A stretch of DNA of 64,000 nucleotides, taken from assembly GCA_023459055.1 (NCBI GenBank), contig JAEWVR010000018.1, forward strand, positions 186,001-250,000, written 5' to 3'. This stretch comes from Fibrobacterota bacterium. Its GTDB lineage: Bacteria > Fibrobacterota > Chitinivibrionia > Chitinivibrionales > Chitinispirillaceae. Under the pieces are notes generated by a model that worked only from the letters and a program-made list of their open reading frames with translations, was not told where the DNA came from and did not search any database. Shown here piece after piece: positions 26,327 through 35,689 of this stretch (its first letter is position 1; each line of letters starts with the position of its first letter). The translations under genes and the position numbers were made by a program.

Positions 26327-27157
26327 TTACATCTCACCCTTGTAGCATTTAGTCAGCGGAAAAATCTGAAAGTTAAACTGATATACACGCTCACTTGGCT
26401 CAGGATCACCTTTTGCCATCTCAAGCGCTGCAAGTTGAAACTCTGTCAGTTTTTCGGATATCGCTTTAAATTGTGCAGTGGAGATATTAAGTGTCAACGT
26501 AGAGATATTTCTGTCGGCACGATCAAATCGCTCTATAGCTGTTTGCGCAAGTGTCATAGCCGCACGCTGGTAATGATGAATCGCACTTAATGATGTCTGA
26601 TTACTGGTACGCACGGTCTTATCAGTGACGACATACATACCACCATCTTTACGAATAAGATTAAGCTTGAGCAGAAGCTCTATTGCACTCTGTGCCTGAG
26701 TTGCCGTAATTGATGGTGCAAGCATTTTCGCGAGTACCTCGTAGTCCCCATTAAACGGATAGAAATTAATCAGTTCACGTATCGCTACGTTATACCAGTT
26801 TGAAAAATATTCATTCTGCTCAGCAGTCAATTCGTAAATTGACGTCTTTCGCATTGCAACCATTTTATCGTGATAGTACTTTCTTCTGTCCGGTTCCTTA
26901 CTCTGATCATAATGAACCATACATTCAAAGTACTCGGTCTCAACCCTGCTGAACCCAAACAGCTCAGCAAACTTAAAGATCAACTCATCGGAGATATTGC
27001 GTTTGCCATTAAGAATGTTCGTAAAGAAACCGGCTGACGCGATCCCGACCCTATTACATATATATCTGTATGAAAAAGCAGCCCAGTCACTCTTACGCTG
27101 CTGATACAGATCCGCAAGCAGAATTCTGTAATCGGTATAATCAAATACATTCAGCAT
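26327..27157 (-). CDS. TIGR02147 family protein (Fibrobacterota-type regulator)
   Basis: 276 residues with the features of TIGR02147/DUF4423: the N-terminal FDYTDYRILLADLYQQRK, a helix-turn-helix-like ICNRVGIASAGFFTNILNGKRNIS, LFGFSRVETEYFECMVHYDQSK, and the C-terminal AAMTLAQTAIERFD ... ERVYQFNFQIFPLT. The family expands mainly in Fibrobacterota and deep relatives and is thought to be a DNA-binding regulator. It is the first gene of a three-gene operon with two exported proteins, so it probably controls a surface-protein set. Confidence 0.85.
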   Translation of the reverse strand: MLNVFDYTDYRILLADLYQQRKSDWAAFSYRYICNRVGIASAGFFTNILNGKRNISDELIFKFAELFGFSRVETEYFECMVHYDQSKEPDRRKYYHDKMVAMRKTSIYELTAEQNEYFSNWYNVAIRELINFYPFNGDYEVLAKMLAPSITATQAQSAIELLLKLNLIRKDGGMYVVTDKTVRTSNQTSLSAIHHYQRAAMTLAQTAIERFDRADRNISTLTLNISTAQFKAISEKLTEFQLAALEMAKGDPEPSERVYQFNFQIFPLTKCYKGEM

Positions 27158-27355
27158 TTTTTCTCTTACAACTTAAAGTTAATGCGGACATGTATCATTG
27201 CTCTAATATAATCGATATTTTCAATGATATGACAAAAATCTCCGCATCCCGGAGCCCCTCTATTTATATATAGTATACAACATACAAACTACTGACACGT
27301 ATAAGGTTTTGTATCGGGTGACAGAAACTGTTTTCTGGAAGGAAACGGGGGGGAA

Positions 27356-27451
27356 GTGACGAGTGACGAGTGACGAGTGACGCGCAGCCAGTAGCCAGTA
27401 GCCTGAATCCCATAGTAAAATCTATTCTGGATTCTGGCTTCTGAATTCTTC
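27356..27451. repeat. Degenerate heptamer array drifting from GTGACGA to GTAGCCA, with inverted ATTCTGG units
   Basis: Eight consecutive 7-bp units (27356-27411): GTGACGA three times, GTGACGC, GCAGCCA, GTAGCCA, GTAGCCT, GAATCCC. After a 12-bp gap come ATTCTGG, ATTCTGG, CTTCTGA, ATTCTTC (27424-27451), which read on the other strand as GAAT/CCAGAAT-type heptamers. It lies in the intergenic region upstream of nrdD. Confidence 0.75.
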
Positions 27452-27494
27452 TAAAAAATGCACTCCCCCCTTGACATTAAACTTTCTTTTAATA

Positions 27495-27542
27495 ACACTA
27501 CTATTGGTATTGACTCTATTTTTCGCACACCATATTTTGTGT
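27495..27542 (+). promoter_or_regulatory. nrdD promoter with two NrdR-like boxes
   Basis: ACACCATATTTTGTGT (27527-27542) closely matches the NrdR box palindrome (ACACWATATATTGTGT type). A weaker copy, ACACTACTATTGGTAT, starts at 27495, exactly 32 bp (three helical turns) upstream, as in classic NrdR tandem boxes. A sigma-70 pair TTGACT (27510) and TATTTT (27533), spaced 17 bp, lies across them. NrdR would therefore block polymerase when dATP is high. Confidence 0.65.
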
Positions 27543-27658
27543 AGGTACAATTTGAACAACATTTTGATTTTCAAAGGGAAAAGCATCCAAAAGAACCTGC
27601 ATAGTTCGGGTTTTTCTGAATGCATAGCTGGCAACTTAAACACATGAGGGCTTATTCT

Positions 27659-29776
27659 ATGATTTCTACGATTCGCAAACGTAATGGTGCACTTGCAAGT
27701 TATGACAACTATAAAATCACTAATGCTATCTTTAAGGCAGCTCAGTCATGTGGAATGCACGACTTTGGCAATGCACTGGAACTTGCGAAAAGGGTTGAAA
27801 GTGTAATTAATGAACGGTTCCACCCGAAATCAATCCCGGCAGTAGAGGAAATTCAGGACCTTGTCGAAAAAGTTCTAATGGACGCCGGTTTGACAAAAAT
27901 CGCGAAGACCTATATTCTCTACCGCGAGCAGCATCGCCGCAACCGTGAAGCAGGCAGTCTTCTTGTAAATATCAACCGGACCATGGATGGTTATCTTCGT
28001 AAAGAGGACTGGCGTGTCAAGGAAAATGCCAATGTCGGCTATTCCCTCGGCGGACTGATACTTCATAACAGTGGCGCAATTACTGCAAATTACTGGCTCG
28101 AAAATATCTATAGCCCCTCTGTTGCTGAAGCACATCGCAATGGTGATTTTCATCTTCATGATCTCTCCATGTTTTCAGGGTACTGTGCAGGATGGTCACT
28201 TCGTCAGCTTATTACTGAAGGCCTCGGTGGTGTTCCCAACAAGATCTCTTCCGGACCTGCAAAACACCTCTCAACACTTATTCAGCAGATGGTGAACTTC
28301 CTTGGGGTACTTCAGAACGAATGGGCCGGAGCACAGGCGTTTTCATCATTTGACACCTACCTTGCTCCATTTGTAAAGGTTGAGAACCTGTCATTTAAAG
28401 AGGTGAAGCAGTGTATCCAGTCATTTGTCTTTGGTGTCAATACACCATCACGCTGGGGATCACAGGCACCATTTACAAATGTCACCTTCGATTGGGTTGT
28501 ACCTGAAGACCTTGCTGAACAGCCTGCAATTGTTGGCGGAGAAATGCAGGAATTTACCTATGCAGACTGTCAAAAAGAGATGGATCTCATTAACAAGGCA
28601 TTCCTCGAGATCTTTATTGAGGGCGATCATGAAGGACGTGGATTTGCATACCCTATTCCAACGTATAATATTACATCTAATTTTGACTGGACCAGCCAGA
28701 ATGCGGAACTGTTGTTCCAGATCACCGGAAAATACGGTACACCCTACTTCCAGAATTTTGTTAATTCATCACTGAAACCCGGCGATGTCCGCTCGATGTG
28801 TTGCAGATTACAGCTCGACAAGCGCGAACTTCGTAATCGAGGTGGTGGTTTGTTTGGCTCAGATGAATTCACCGGATCACTTGGTGTTGTCACAATCAAC
28901 CTTCCAAGAATCGGGTACCTTTCATCAAGTAAAGAGGAGTTTTTTGCAAACCTTAACCATTATATGGATCTCGCAAAGGAATCCCTCGAAACCAAACGTA
29001 CTGTAATCAGCAGATTGACAGAAGAAGGCCTTTTTCCTTACACCAAGCGTTATTTGCGTCACTGGAACAATCACTTCTCAACAATCGGCCTAATTGGCAT
29101 GAATGAGGCTGCACTAAACTTTATTGGTAAAGACCTTACCAATCCTGAAGCACGTGAATTCGCAAAAGAGGTACTGCAACACATGAGAGAACGCTTGGTC
29201 AAATTTCAGGAGGAAACCGGTCATCTTTACAATCTGGAAGCAACACCCGGTGAAGGCACATCACACAGACTCGCCCGCATCGATCATGGCAAGTTTCCGC
29301 GTATGATTATGCCGGGTGGTGATAGTCCTTATTACACAAACTCAACACAGTTACCTGTTAATGCAACGGACGATATTTTCAGTGCACTTGACATGCAGGA
29401 AGAACTTCAGCGGATGTACACGGGCGGAACGGTTTTTCACGCGTTCATTGGAGAAAGCATCGACAACCCACAAACATGTGCATCACTTGTAAAGAGTATT
29501 GCGGAAAACTACCACATACCATATTTTACCCTTTCACCGACATTCTCTGTCTGTCACAGTCATGGGTATATTAAGGGTGAACAATTCGCATGTGAAAAAT
29601 GCGGTCAGGAAACGGAAGTATACTCCCGTATTGTGGGGTACTATCGTCCTGTAAAGAACTGGAATGATGGCAAACGGGCAGAATACGGCGATCGTAAAGA
29701 ATTTGTGATCAGTCAATCAACTGCACCAGAAATTGTCCTCCGCGATTCACTTGCTGCAGAACAGGTTACTGCCTGA
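27659..29776 (+). CDS. nrdD: Anaerobic ribonucleoside-triphosphate reductase (class III)
   Basis: 705 residues from the ATG at 27659, which has GAGGG eight bases upstream; an in-frame ATG at 27620 is less likely. The N-terminal ATP-cone regulatory domain covers about 1-95 (TIRKRNGALASYDNYKI). The large catalytic domain follows. The C-terminus has a Cys cluster (CHSHGY ... CEKCGQ) for zinc and the glycyl-radical loop SRIVGYYRP with Gly660, then the family segment NWNDGKRAEYGDRKEF. It makes dNTPs without oxygen. The activating enzyme NrdG is not in the window. Confidence 0.95.
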   Translation: MISTIRKRNGALASYDNYKITNAIFKAAQSCGMHDFGNALELAKRVESVINERFHPKSIPAVEEIQDLVEKVLMDAGLTKIAKTYILYREQHRRNREAGSLLVNINRTMDGYLRKEDWRVKENANVGYSLGGLILHNSGAITANYWLENIYSPSVAEAHRNGDFHLHDLSMFSGYCAGWSLRQLITEGLGGVPNKISSGPAKHLSTLIQQMVNFLGVLQNEWAGAQAFSSFDTYLAPFVKVENLSFKEVKQCIQSFVFGVNTPSRWGSQAPFTNVTFDWVVPEDLAEQPAIVGGEMQEFTYADCQKEMDLINKAFLEIFIEGDHEGRGFAYPIPTYNITSNFDWTSQNAELLFQITGKYGTPYFQNFVNSSLKPGDVRSMCCRLQLDKRELRNRGGGLFGSDEFTGSLGVVTINLPRIGYLSSSKEEFFANLNHYMDLAKESLETKRTVISRLTEEGLFPYTKRYLRHWNNHFSTIGLIGMNEAALNFIGKDLTNPEAREFAKEVLQHMRERLVKFQEETGHLYNLEATPGEGTSHRLARIDHGKFPRMIMPGGDSPYYTNSTQLPVNATDDIFSALDMQEELQRMYTGGTVFHAFIGESIDNPQTCASLVKSIAENYHIPYFTLSPTFSVCHSHGYIKGEQFACEKCGQETEVYSRIVGYYRPVKNWNDGKRAEYGDRKEFVISQSTAPEIVLRDSLAAEQVTA

Positions 29777-29788
29777 TAATACAAGTAG

Positions 29789-29831
29789 TATGTTAAGGCT
29801 GAGATCATCAGCCTTAACATATGATTTTTCA
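29789..29831 (+). terminator. Terminator after nrdD
   Basis: A perfect 13-bp stem (ATGTTAAGGCTGA, 29790-29802, with 29808-29820) has a GATCA loop and is followed by a short T-rich stretch (ATGATTTTTC). The remaining bases up to 30099 hold no recognisable gene, only AT-rich DNA and the next gene's ribosome-binding site. Confidence 0.75.
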
Positions 29832-30099
29832 GTGCATTACGCGACATTGGAAGTAATGCATCACGCCCACCATTTTAAACATCTTGTAAGTCTAGTTGAT
29901 TTTGTGCATATAAAATAATACACTTTTGTGTTATTTTTAATTTCCTTATTATCATGAACTTATCAGTCTTACATACCAGCTGTCAAAATAAAAATCTGCA
30001 GAAATCGAATTTCTTGTTTATTTTTTTAAAATGATGATACTACCATATAAATATGTATGCAGTCGATGCAAAAGATGTTAATTTACGGAGAATTAAGTA

Positions 30100-31089
30100 A
30101 TGATTAAATCGATAAGGTCAAAAGTATGGTTGATTTGTATATGGGCAGCAGCAGCATCGCAACTGCAGGCGTCACAGAATACCCTTGAATCATTAAACAC
30201 CAACTCCGATCCTTACGCACCTCAGAACCTTTACTCTCAATCCTCAGAAGATACCTCATCAGTAGCAACAGAAACCCGGGAAAACGAATTTCAACAGGAT
30301 CTCAATGCGCTTTTCAGACAGGATCTTGACAATTACGATACAACATTCGCCTGGAGTACATCAAGAATCAATTCCGGTTGCTTTGAACCAAAGGATTGGA
30401 ATGACACTGCGAAAATACCTTTAATTGATTGCGCACTCAGTAAATTTTATGTGCACCCCTTTGAAAACTACATTACCTCTGATTTTGGCCAGCGCGGTGC
30501 AATGTGGCATAACGGGGTTGATATTAAACTTCAAAAGGGTGATACTGTTCGCGCAGCCTTTGATGGCGTTGTTCGGGTGCGTGAATATGACCGGAGAGGT
30601 TATGGCCTTGTCGTCGTGATTCGTCACGCGAACGGCCTTGAAACAATTTATGCTCATTTATCCAAGACACATTTGGTTCCTCATGCAAAAGTAAAGTCCG
30701 GTGATGTTATCGGCCTTGGAGGAAATACCGGGCGTTCAACCGGCAGTCATTTACATTTTGAGATGCGTTTCTATGGTCAGCCCTTCGATCCGAACTATAT
30801 CATTGACTTCCAGAATTCCACAATTAAAAGCGATACTCTTGTTTTAACAAAAGCAAACTTCGAGTATCTTATTGAATTGGCAAAGACAAAGTGGCACACC
30901 ATTCGAAAAGGTGAGACTCTTGGCCACATCGCAATGAAATATCGTACATCTGTTAAAAAACTGTGCTCAATGAATAAGATCACCGGTAAAACGATTCTTC
31001 GTCCCGGACGTAAGATCATTGTCTATACAGCAAAACGTACTGATGATAAGTTGACGCTTCAGGTAAAGAGCCCGGATCTGGATTCGTAA
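30100..31089 (+). CDS. Exported M23 peptidase with C-terminal LysM domain
   Basis: 329 residues. A signal peptide (to about residue 25, ASQLQA) is followed by a low-complexity linker. The M23/LytM domain spans about 125-235: the zinc His/Asp motif MWHNGVDIKL, central YAHL and the final HLHFE triad. A LysM peptidoglycan-binding domain is near 265-312 (WHTIRKGETLGHIAMKYRTSVKKLC). The full set of zinc ligands is present, so it should be an active endopeptidase or endopeptidase-like cell-wall hydrolase rather than an EnvC-like activator. ACGGAG precedes the start. Confidence 0.9.
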   Translation: MIKSIRSKVWLICIWAAAASQLQASQNTLESLNTNSDPYAPQNLYSQSSEDTSSVATETRENEFQQDLNALFRQDLDNYDTTFAWSTSRINSGCFEPKDWNDTAKIPLIDCALSKFYVHPFENYITSDFGQRGAMWHNGVDIKLQKGDTVRAAFDGVVRVREYDRRGYGLVVVIRHANGLETIYAHLSKTHLVPHAKVKSGDVIGLGGNTGRSTGSHLHFEMRFYGQPFDPNYIIDFQNSTIKSDTLVLTKANFEYLIELAKTKWHTIRKGETLGHIAMKYRTSVKKLCSMNKITGKTILRPGRKIIVYTAKRTDDKLTLQVKSPDLDS

Positions 31090-31418
31090 CGTATTGTCGC
31101 TATTTTCACTATCTGCTATTTGATTCATTCATACTTCAGTACGGGTTTGTGATACTGCATGATTTGCATAACTTATTTCAATTCATTTTACTACAAGACT
31201 GTACAATGTCTTTTTTATTTCCCATCCAATTACAATAAATTCTCCTGTTTTTTATAATAATACTGATAGCTTCGAGTAGTGATTTTTAATTATTTTAAAC
31301 ATATTTGAGAAGAAGTTTTGAGCTAAATTCCGGATTCGTGTAACATACCTGCATTTTAAACGGTTTACTAAGTAAAAGCAGTGTCCGGGTATGGTACAAA
31401 ATCTTCCAGGAGGAAACT
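31090..31418. other. Intergenic stretch of 329 bp
   Basis: AT-rich and non-coding in all frames by my reading. I see no hairpin terminator, no repeat of the heptamer family and no clear promoter pair. It ends in a strong ribosome-binding site (AGGAGG) for the next gene. Confidence 0.3.
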
Positions 31419-32114
31419 ATGGCTCGCAGTAGTTCAAGCTATATGAAAGCAGCACTTGGTGTCGTAATGATGGTTATTGTTGCGTTTGTGATCAATAATC
31501 TCAGTAAAAAAGCAGATATTAATGATTACGCGAAGTATAAAGCCGGTGTTGAGAACAACAAAAAATTAAATCCGTTTAGTGAACAGCAGAAAGATTCCAT
31601 TGGGAAATTAATTGCAGGATTCTGGGTAAGCGATAACGCTGCCGATAGTATCAATCCGGCAGTTTTTGATAGAATTGAAATTAAAGATAACGGAATAGTG
31701 TGGCGTGTAATCACCTATAAATTCCCGCAGGATAGCGTCGACACAGCAGTGTTCACCCGCGCATACACATCATACCTGAGAGCATTTGCATCAAACAAAG
31801 ACAATGCATCACTGCTCACACTCGACAACAAGATTCTTCAACAGGTTTTTGCTGGGTATGATACCTGCTACGCAAATCCAACGCCTGATTCAACCTGGAT
31901 TATGCGCCTTACAGAAAAAGGTATTGAATCGGGAGGCAAGCTGTATACCGCATTTGACACCTCTGACTTAAGTAAATTCTTCCCTGAAGGCGCGGTAAAA
32001 ATGGTTAACGACATTAATATTGTTCAATGTAAAAACGGAGTTTCTCCTACGAATTTCCGTGAATTATCAATACTTCAAACCACTTCTTTACAAATAGAAA
32101 AGGAGCCACAATGA
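31419..32114 (+). CDS. Membrane-anchored hypothetical protein
   Basis: 231 residues. One N-terminal helix (AALGVVMMVIVAFVINNL) anchors a soluble, presumably periplasmic domain with alternating strand-like segments (FDRIEIKDNGIVWRVITYKF; DSTWIMRLTEKG; GGKLYTAFD). Two cysteines (DTCYANP and VQCKNG) could form a disulfide. No family recognised. The stop overlaps the ATG of the lipoprotein gene that follows, so the two are coupled. Confidence 0.65.
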   Translation: MARSSSSYMKAALGVVMMVIVAFVINNLSKKADINDYAKYKAGVENNKKLNPFSEQQKDSIGKLIAGFWVSDNAADSINPAVFDRIEIKDNGIVWRVITYKFPQDSVDTAVFTRAYTSYLRAFASNKDNASLLTLDNKILQQVFAGYDTCYANPTPDSTWIMRLTEKGIESGGKLYTAFDTSDLSKFFPEGAVKMVNDINIVQCKNGVSPTNFRELSILQTTSLQIEKEPQ

Positions 32115-32305
32115 AATTAGGTTTGATCGTAACCTGTGTTGCACTTGTATTCGCATTTGGCTGTCAAAGTAAACAGAGCTGTCTTCAGAAATACCACTTT
32201 AACAGCTGTGAAGAGTTTCAGAAAGTTTTTTCTGAGACGAAAGATAACGATGAAGCGTTAAAACTTCATTCAATTTCAATTGAATGCGGATGCAAGACAG
32301 AATAA
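32111..32305 (+). CDS. Small lipoprotein, Cys-rich
   Basis: 64 residues. The signal peptide ends AFGC with the lipid-bearing Cys18. The mature 47 residues hold four more cysteines (KQSCLQ, NSCEEF, ECGCKTE), suggesting two disulfides. The start overlaps the previous gene in an ATGA and has AAAAGGAG upstream. Function unknown; probably works with the preceding membrane-anchored protein. Confidence 0.7.
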   Translation: MKLGLIVTCVALVFAFGCQSKQSCLQKYHFNSCEEFQKVFSETKDNDEALKLHSISIECGCKTE

Positions 32306-32691
32306 TACTTTTGTGCCATGATCATAATTGCTCTGTGCAGTATGTTCATGGTGACAGTATGATAATTGTTACAAGGGCCGTAATATCATGTTGTCAAGTA
32401 TTTTAAAGAACCATCTGCTAGTTATAATTATCTGTTAATCTTGATCCTTTGCACGGGATCCTCTTCTGACAGACGGATCACAGGCCTTATCTGCTTATGA
32501 TTATGTTTAAAGCAGCGGATGTGATCAACAAACAGATATCTTTACATAAAAGTACTGTTGCATGTTTATGTTTTTACATATCAGACCTTGACATTCAACA
32601 TTAGTCCGGGCTTGTTGTAATATTTTATGCCTGATTCAGGCTATATAGCATCTGGATAATTAATCATTGTAGTTTAACGGAGATTTTCAAC
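32306..32691. other. Intergenic region upstream of the Rnf operon, 386 bp
   Basis: It must contain the rnf promoter. A TTGACA lies at 32588-32593 and a TAATAT at 32618-32623, but the 24-bp gap is too long for an ordinary sigma-70 pair. A small hairpin GCCTGATTCAGGC follows. I see no riboswitch or repeat. Confidence 0.3.
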
Positions 32692-33996
32692 ATGTCCAGT
32701 TTCTCATTTAAAGGCGGCGTTCATCCTCATAATGACGAGTCTCTTTCGCAGAACATGCCGATTGAGAGGTTTGTTCCCAAAACAGTACTTGTCCCTATGC
32801 AACAGCACATCGGTGCTCCGGCAAAGCTTATTGTTGAGGAAGGCGCGATAGTAAAGAAAGGGCAGCTTATCGGCGAAGCCGGGGGAATGGTTTCAGCAAA
32901 GGTTCATTCTCCGGTAAGTGGAAAAGTTGTCAAAATTACCGAGGCACTCCTTGCAACAGGTAGAAAAGCTGCAGCAGCTCTTATTGAAAACGATGGTACC
33001 GATGCGTGGGTGGAATGCAATGCGTGCAGTAACTGGCAGTCGCTTTCCAAGGCAGAAATTATTGAAAAGATCACTAATGCCGGAATCGTCGGTATGGGTG
33101 GCGCAACATTCCCGACTCATGTTAAGATAAATCCTCCTGCCAACAAGAAAATTGACACACTAGTAATCAATGGTGTTGAGTGCGAACCATATCTCACAGC
33201 AGATTACCGTATTATGCTTGAACATGCAAAAGAGATTCTTGAAGGGATACGGATACTTCTTAAAGTTCTTGACATAAACAAAGCAGTTATCGGTATTGAA
33301 TCCAACAAACCCGAGGCTGTAAATCAATTTATAGAATTAACTAAAGGTCAGAGCGACATTACGATTCAATCGTTCCATGTCAGATATCCTCAGGGTGCAG
33401 AAAAAGTTCTTATTAAATCAACACTCAACCGCGAGGTTCCGCCTGGTGGGCTTCCAATGGATGTTGGTGTTGTTGTTCAGAACGTGGGCACAATGTTTGC
33501 AATTTACGAAGCAGTAAAGCTTGGCCGTCCACTTATTGAACGTATTGTATCGGTAACCGGTGAATCGATTACAGCACCGAAGAACTTCAGAGCTCCGATT
33601 GGTTCCAATGTTGCAGAACTTATCGCTGCATGCGGTGGTATTAAAGGTAAAGCAGCCAAGATTATCAGCGGAGGCCCGATGATGGGGTTTGCGATGCACA
33701 CCACAGATCTGCCGGTAATAAAGGGAACATCCGGTATAATTGCATTACCTGAAGGAATTGCCGGTGGCGGTGAAGAGTATCTCAATTGCATCCGGTGTGG
33801 ACGTTGTGTCAAAGCATGCCCCATGGGATTGCAGCCATTCATGCTTAGTCTGCTCGCCGAACAGCGTCAATATGAAACTGCTAAAGAATACAACATCGAT
33901 ACCTGTTTCGAATGCGGATCCTGCACCTTTATATGTCCGTCAAGGCGCCCGATAGTGCAGTTTATCAAGGCCACCAAGATGGTATTAAAAGGATAA
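32692..33996 (+). CDS. rnfC: Rnf electron-transport complex subunit C
   Basis: 434 residues. The N-terminal RnfC barrel-like domain starts FKGGVHPHNDESLSQNMPIE. A flavin/NADH-binding Nqo1-like domain follows with GMGGATFPTHVK and VINGVECEPYLTADYR. Two 4Fe-4S motifs lie near the C-terminus, CIRCGRCVKACP and CFECGSCTFICP. RnfC is the peripheral NADH-oxidising or NAD-reducing subunit of the ferredoxin:NAD oxidoreductase. First gene of rnfCDGEAB. Confidence 0.95.
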   Translation: MSSFSFKGGVHPHNDESLSQNMPIERFVPKTVLVPMQQHIGAPAKLIVEEGAIVKKGQLIGEAGGMVSAKVHSPVSGKVVKITEALLATGRKAAAALIENDGTDAWVECNACSNWQSLSKAEIIEKITNAGIVGMGGATFPTHVKINPPANKKIDTLVINGVECEPYLTADYRIMLEHAKEILEGIRILLKVLDINKAVIGIESNKPEAVNQFIELTKGQSDITIQSFHVRYPQGAEKVLIKSTLNREVPPGGLPMDVGVVVQNVGTMFAIYEAVKLGRPLIERIVSVTGESITAPKNFRAPIGSNVAELIAACGGIKGKAAKIISGGPMMGFAMHTTDLPVIKGTSGIIALPEGIAGGGEEYLNCIRCGRCVKACPMGLQPFMLSLLAEQRQYETAKEYNIDTCFECGSCTFICPSRRPIVQFIKATKMVLKG

Positions 33997-34034
33997 CTCT
34001 TCTTTGTAAATTATTGAAAGGATTGTAATATAAC

Positions 34035-35108
34035 ATGTCGACAACTACAGAATCAGTGAAACCTTCAGAGCAGCCTTCAGTTATGGCTGTTCCAGGTTCA
34101 GCATACCTCTCTGTCAGTCCGCATATTAAAAGTAAAGAATCTACTGCCGGGATTATGTGGACTGTCAATATCGCCCTTGCGCCTGCCGCGCTATTAGGTG
34201 CTTTTTATTTTGGTCTACCCGGAATATTTGTACTCTTCCTGTGTATCTCAAGTGCAGTACTGTTTGAGTATTGTTATCAAAAAATGACAAAAAGAACAGT
34301 AACCATCAATGATGGAAGTGCGTTTTTGACCGGATTGCTTCTGGCGATGAACCTTCCTCCAACAGTTCCTTTTTACATACCACTTGTAGGAACGCTTGTC
34401 GCGATTGTCCTGACAAAACAGCTCTTTGGAGGACTTGGATTTAATCTTTTCAATCCGGCACTGCTCGCCCGTGCATTCCTGCTTGTATCATTTCCGAAAA
34501 TTCTTACAACATGGACTGCACCAGTCAATGACCTGATTACAAAAGGTGCAATCGATGCAGTATCTCAGGCTACACCGCTCGGGTTACTTAAGCTTGAAGG
34601 TTACGATAAACTTATTGAAGCGTTCGGTGATAAGGCAAATTTATATGGAAGTTTACTGATTGGTAACAGAAGCGGTTGTATTGGTGAAACTGCTATCATT
34701 TTATTACTGATTGGCGGCTTGTTTCTTCTTGCTAAAAAGATAATTACCTGGCATACACCGGTTGCATTTCTTGGCACTGCTGCACTCATGGCATGGATCT
34801 TTGGTGCAAAAGTACATGGCGGAGCATTCTTTGCCGGTGATCCGCTGCTTCATCTGTTAAGCGGAGGAATGATGCTCGGAGCATTTTTCATGGCAACAGA
34901 CTATGTTACCTCCCCGATGACATCCAAGGGAAAGATCGTTTTCGGTATCGGCTGCGGTTTTCTCACAATGTTAATTCGTCTCAAGGGCGGCTACCCTGAA
35001 GGAGTCATGTTCTCGATACTTATCATGAACTGTTTCGCGCCGATGATCGACCGTTCATTCAAACCTGCTGTTTTTGGAGCAGTGAAAGTGAAAGGGAAAA
35101 AATCATGA
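34035..35108 (+). CDS. rnfD: Rnf complex subunit D
   Basis: 357 residues, about nine to ten helices. Conserved segments are VSPHIKSKESTAGIMWTVNIAL near the N-terminus, FNLFNPALLARAFL near residue 140 and DAVSQATPLGLL near 175, whose Thr is the likely covalent FMN site. Membrane subunit coupling electron flow to Na+ or H+ movement. Overlaps rnfG by four bases. Confidence 0.94.
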   Translation: MSTTTESVKPSEQPSVMAVPGSAYLSVSPHIKSKESTAGIMWTVNIALAPAALLGAFYFGLPGIFVLFLCISSAVLFEYCYQKMTKRTVTINDGSAFLTGLLLAMNLPPTVPFYIPLVGTLVAIVLTKQLFGGLGFNLFNPALLARAFLLVSFPKILTTWTAPVNDLITKGAIDAVSQATPLGLLKLEGYDKLIEAFGDKANLYGSLLIGNRSGCIGETAIILLLIGGLFLLAKKIITWHTPVAFLGTAALMAWIFGAKVHGGAFFAGDPLLHLLSGGMMLGAFFMATDYVTSPMTSKGKIVFGIGCGFLTMLIRLKGGYPEGVMFSILIMNCFAPMIDRSFKPAVFGAVKVKGKKS

Positions 35109-35689
35109 ATGAAAATATGAATTCAAAAGAGATTTTCACTATTACCTGGAAGCTCATGCTTATTTACATAATCGGTGGTTTGCTGATTGTTGCTGTTTAT
35201 GCAAAGACGATACCGATTATTGCAAAAAATGCGAATTCAAAAAAAATGTCCGTGTTGATGAAAATGATTAACGGAGCTGATAAAGTTGAGCTGTTATCAA
35301 AGTGGACTGCTGCGGATCATCCTGCAGAGATATATAAAGTATTCAGTAAGGATGGAACACTGCTCGGGTATGTTGTAGAATCGTTTGGTAAAGGATATTC
35401 AAGTTTTATTCATACGATGCTCGCAGTTGACACGGAGCAAAAGATCACCAATATTAACGTACTCAGCCATGCGGAAACGCCGGGACTTGGTGATGTTGTT
35501 ACGACTCCCGATTTCCAGAAACGTTTTTTTGGCAAAGGACTTGCCAATATGGAAATTGTCAAATCAGAAGGTACCGACAAGATTCAGGCGGTAAGCGGTG
35601 CAACAATTTCAAGCCGTGCAGTTGTCAATGGCCAGCGTGATGGTCTCAGTGAATTAAGCAAAGTATTGCAGAATCAGGCAGGTAAATAA
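35105..35689 (+). CDS. rnfG: Rnf complex subunit G
   Basis: 194 residues. An N-terminal membrane helix (LMLIYIIGGLLIVAVYA) precedes an extracytoplasmic FMN-binding domain. NVLSHAETPGLGD near residue 120 and VSGATISSRAV near 165 give the flavinylation motif, with Thr in SGAT as the phosphoester-linked FMN site. The stop is followed directly by the rnfE start. Confidence 0.94.
   Translation: MNENMNSKEIFTITWKLMLIYIIGGLLIVAVYAKTIPIIAKNANSKKMSVLMKMINGADKVELLSKWTAADHPAEIYKVFSKDGTLLGYVVESFGKGYSSFIHTMLAVDTEQKITNINVLSHAETPGLGDVVTTPDFQKRFFGKGLANMEIVKSEGTDKIQAVSGATISSRAVVNGQRDGLSELSKVLQNQAGK

Noticed and set aside
32588..32623. Sigma-70 promoter for rnfC (TTGACA...TAATAT)
   Set aside because: The 24-bp spacing is too long for a functional pair, so not called as a promoter.
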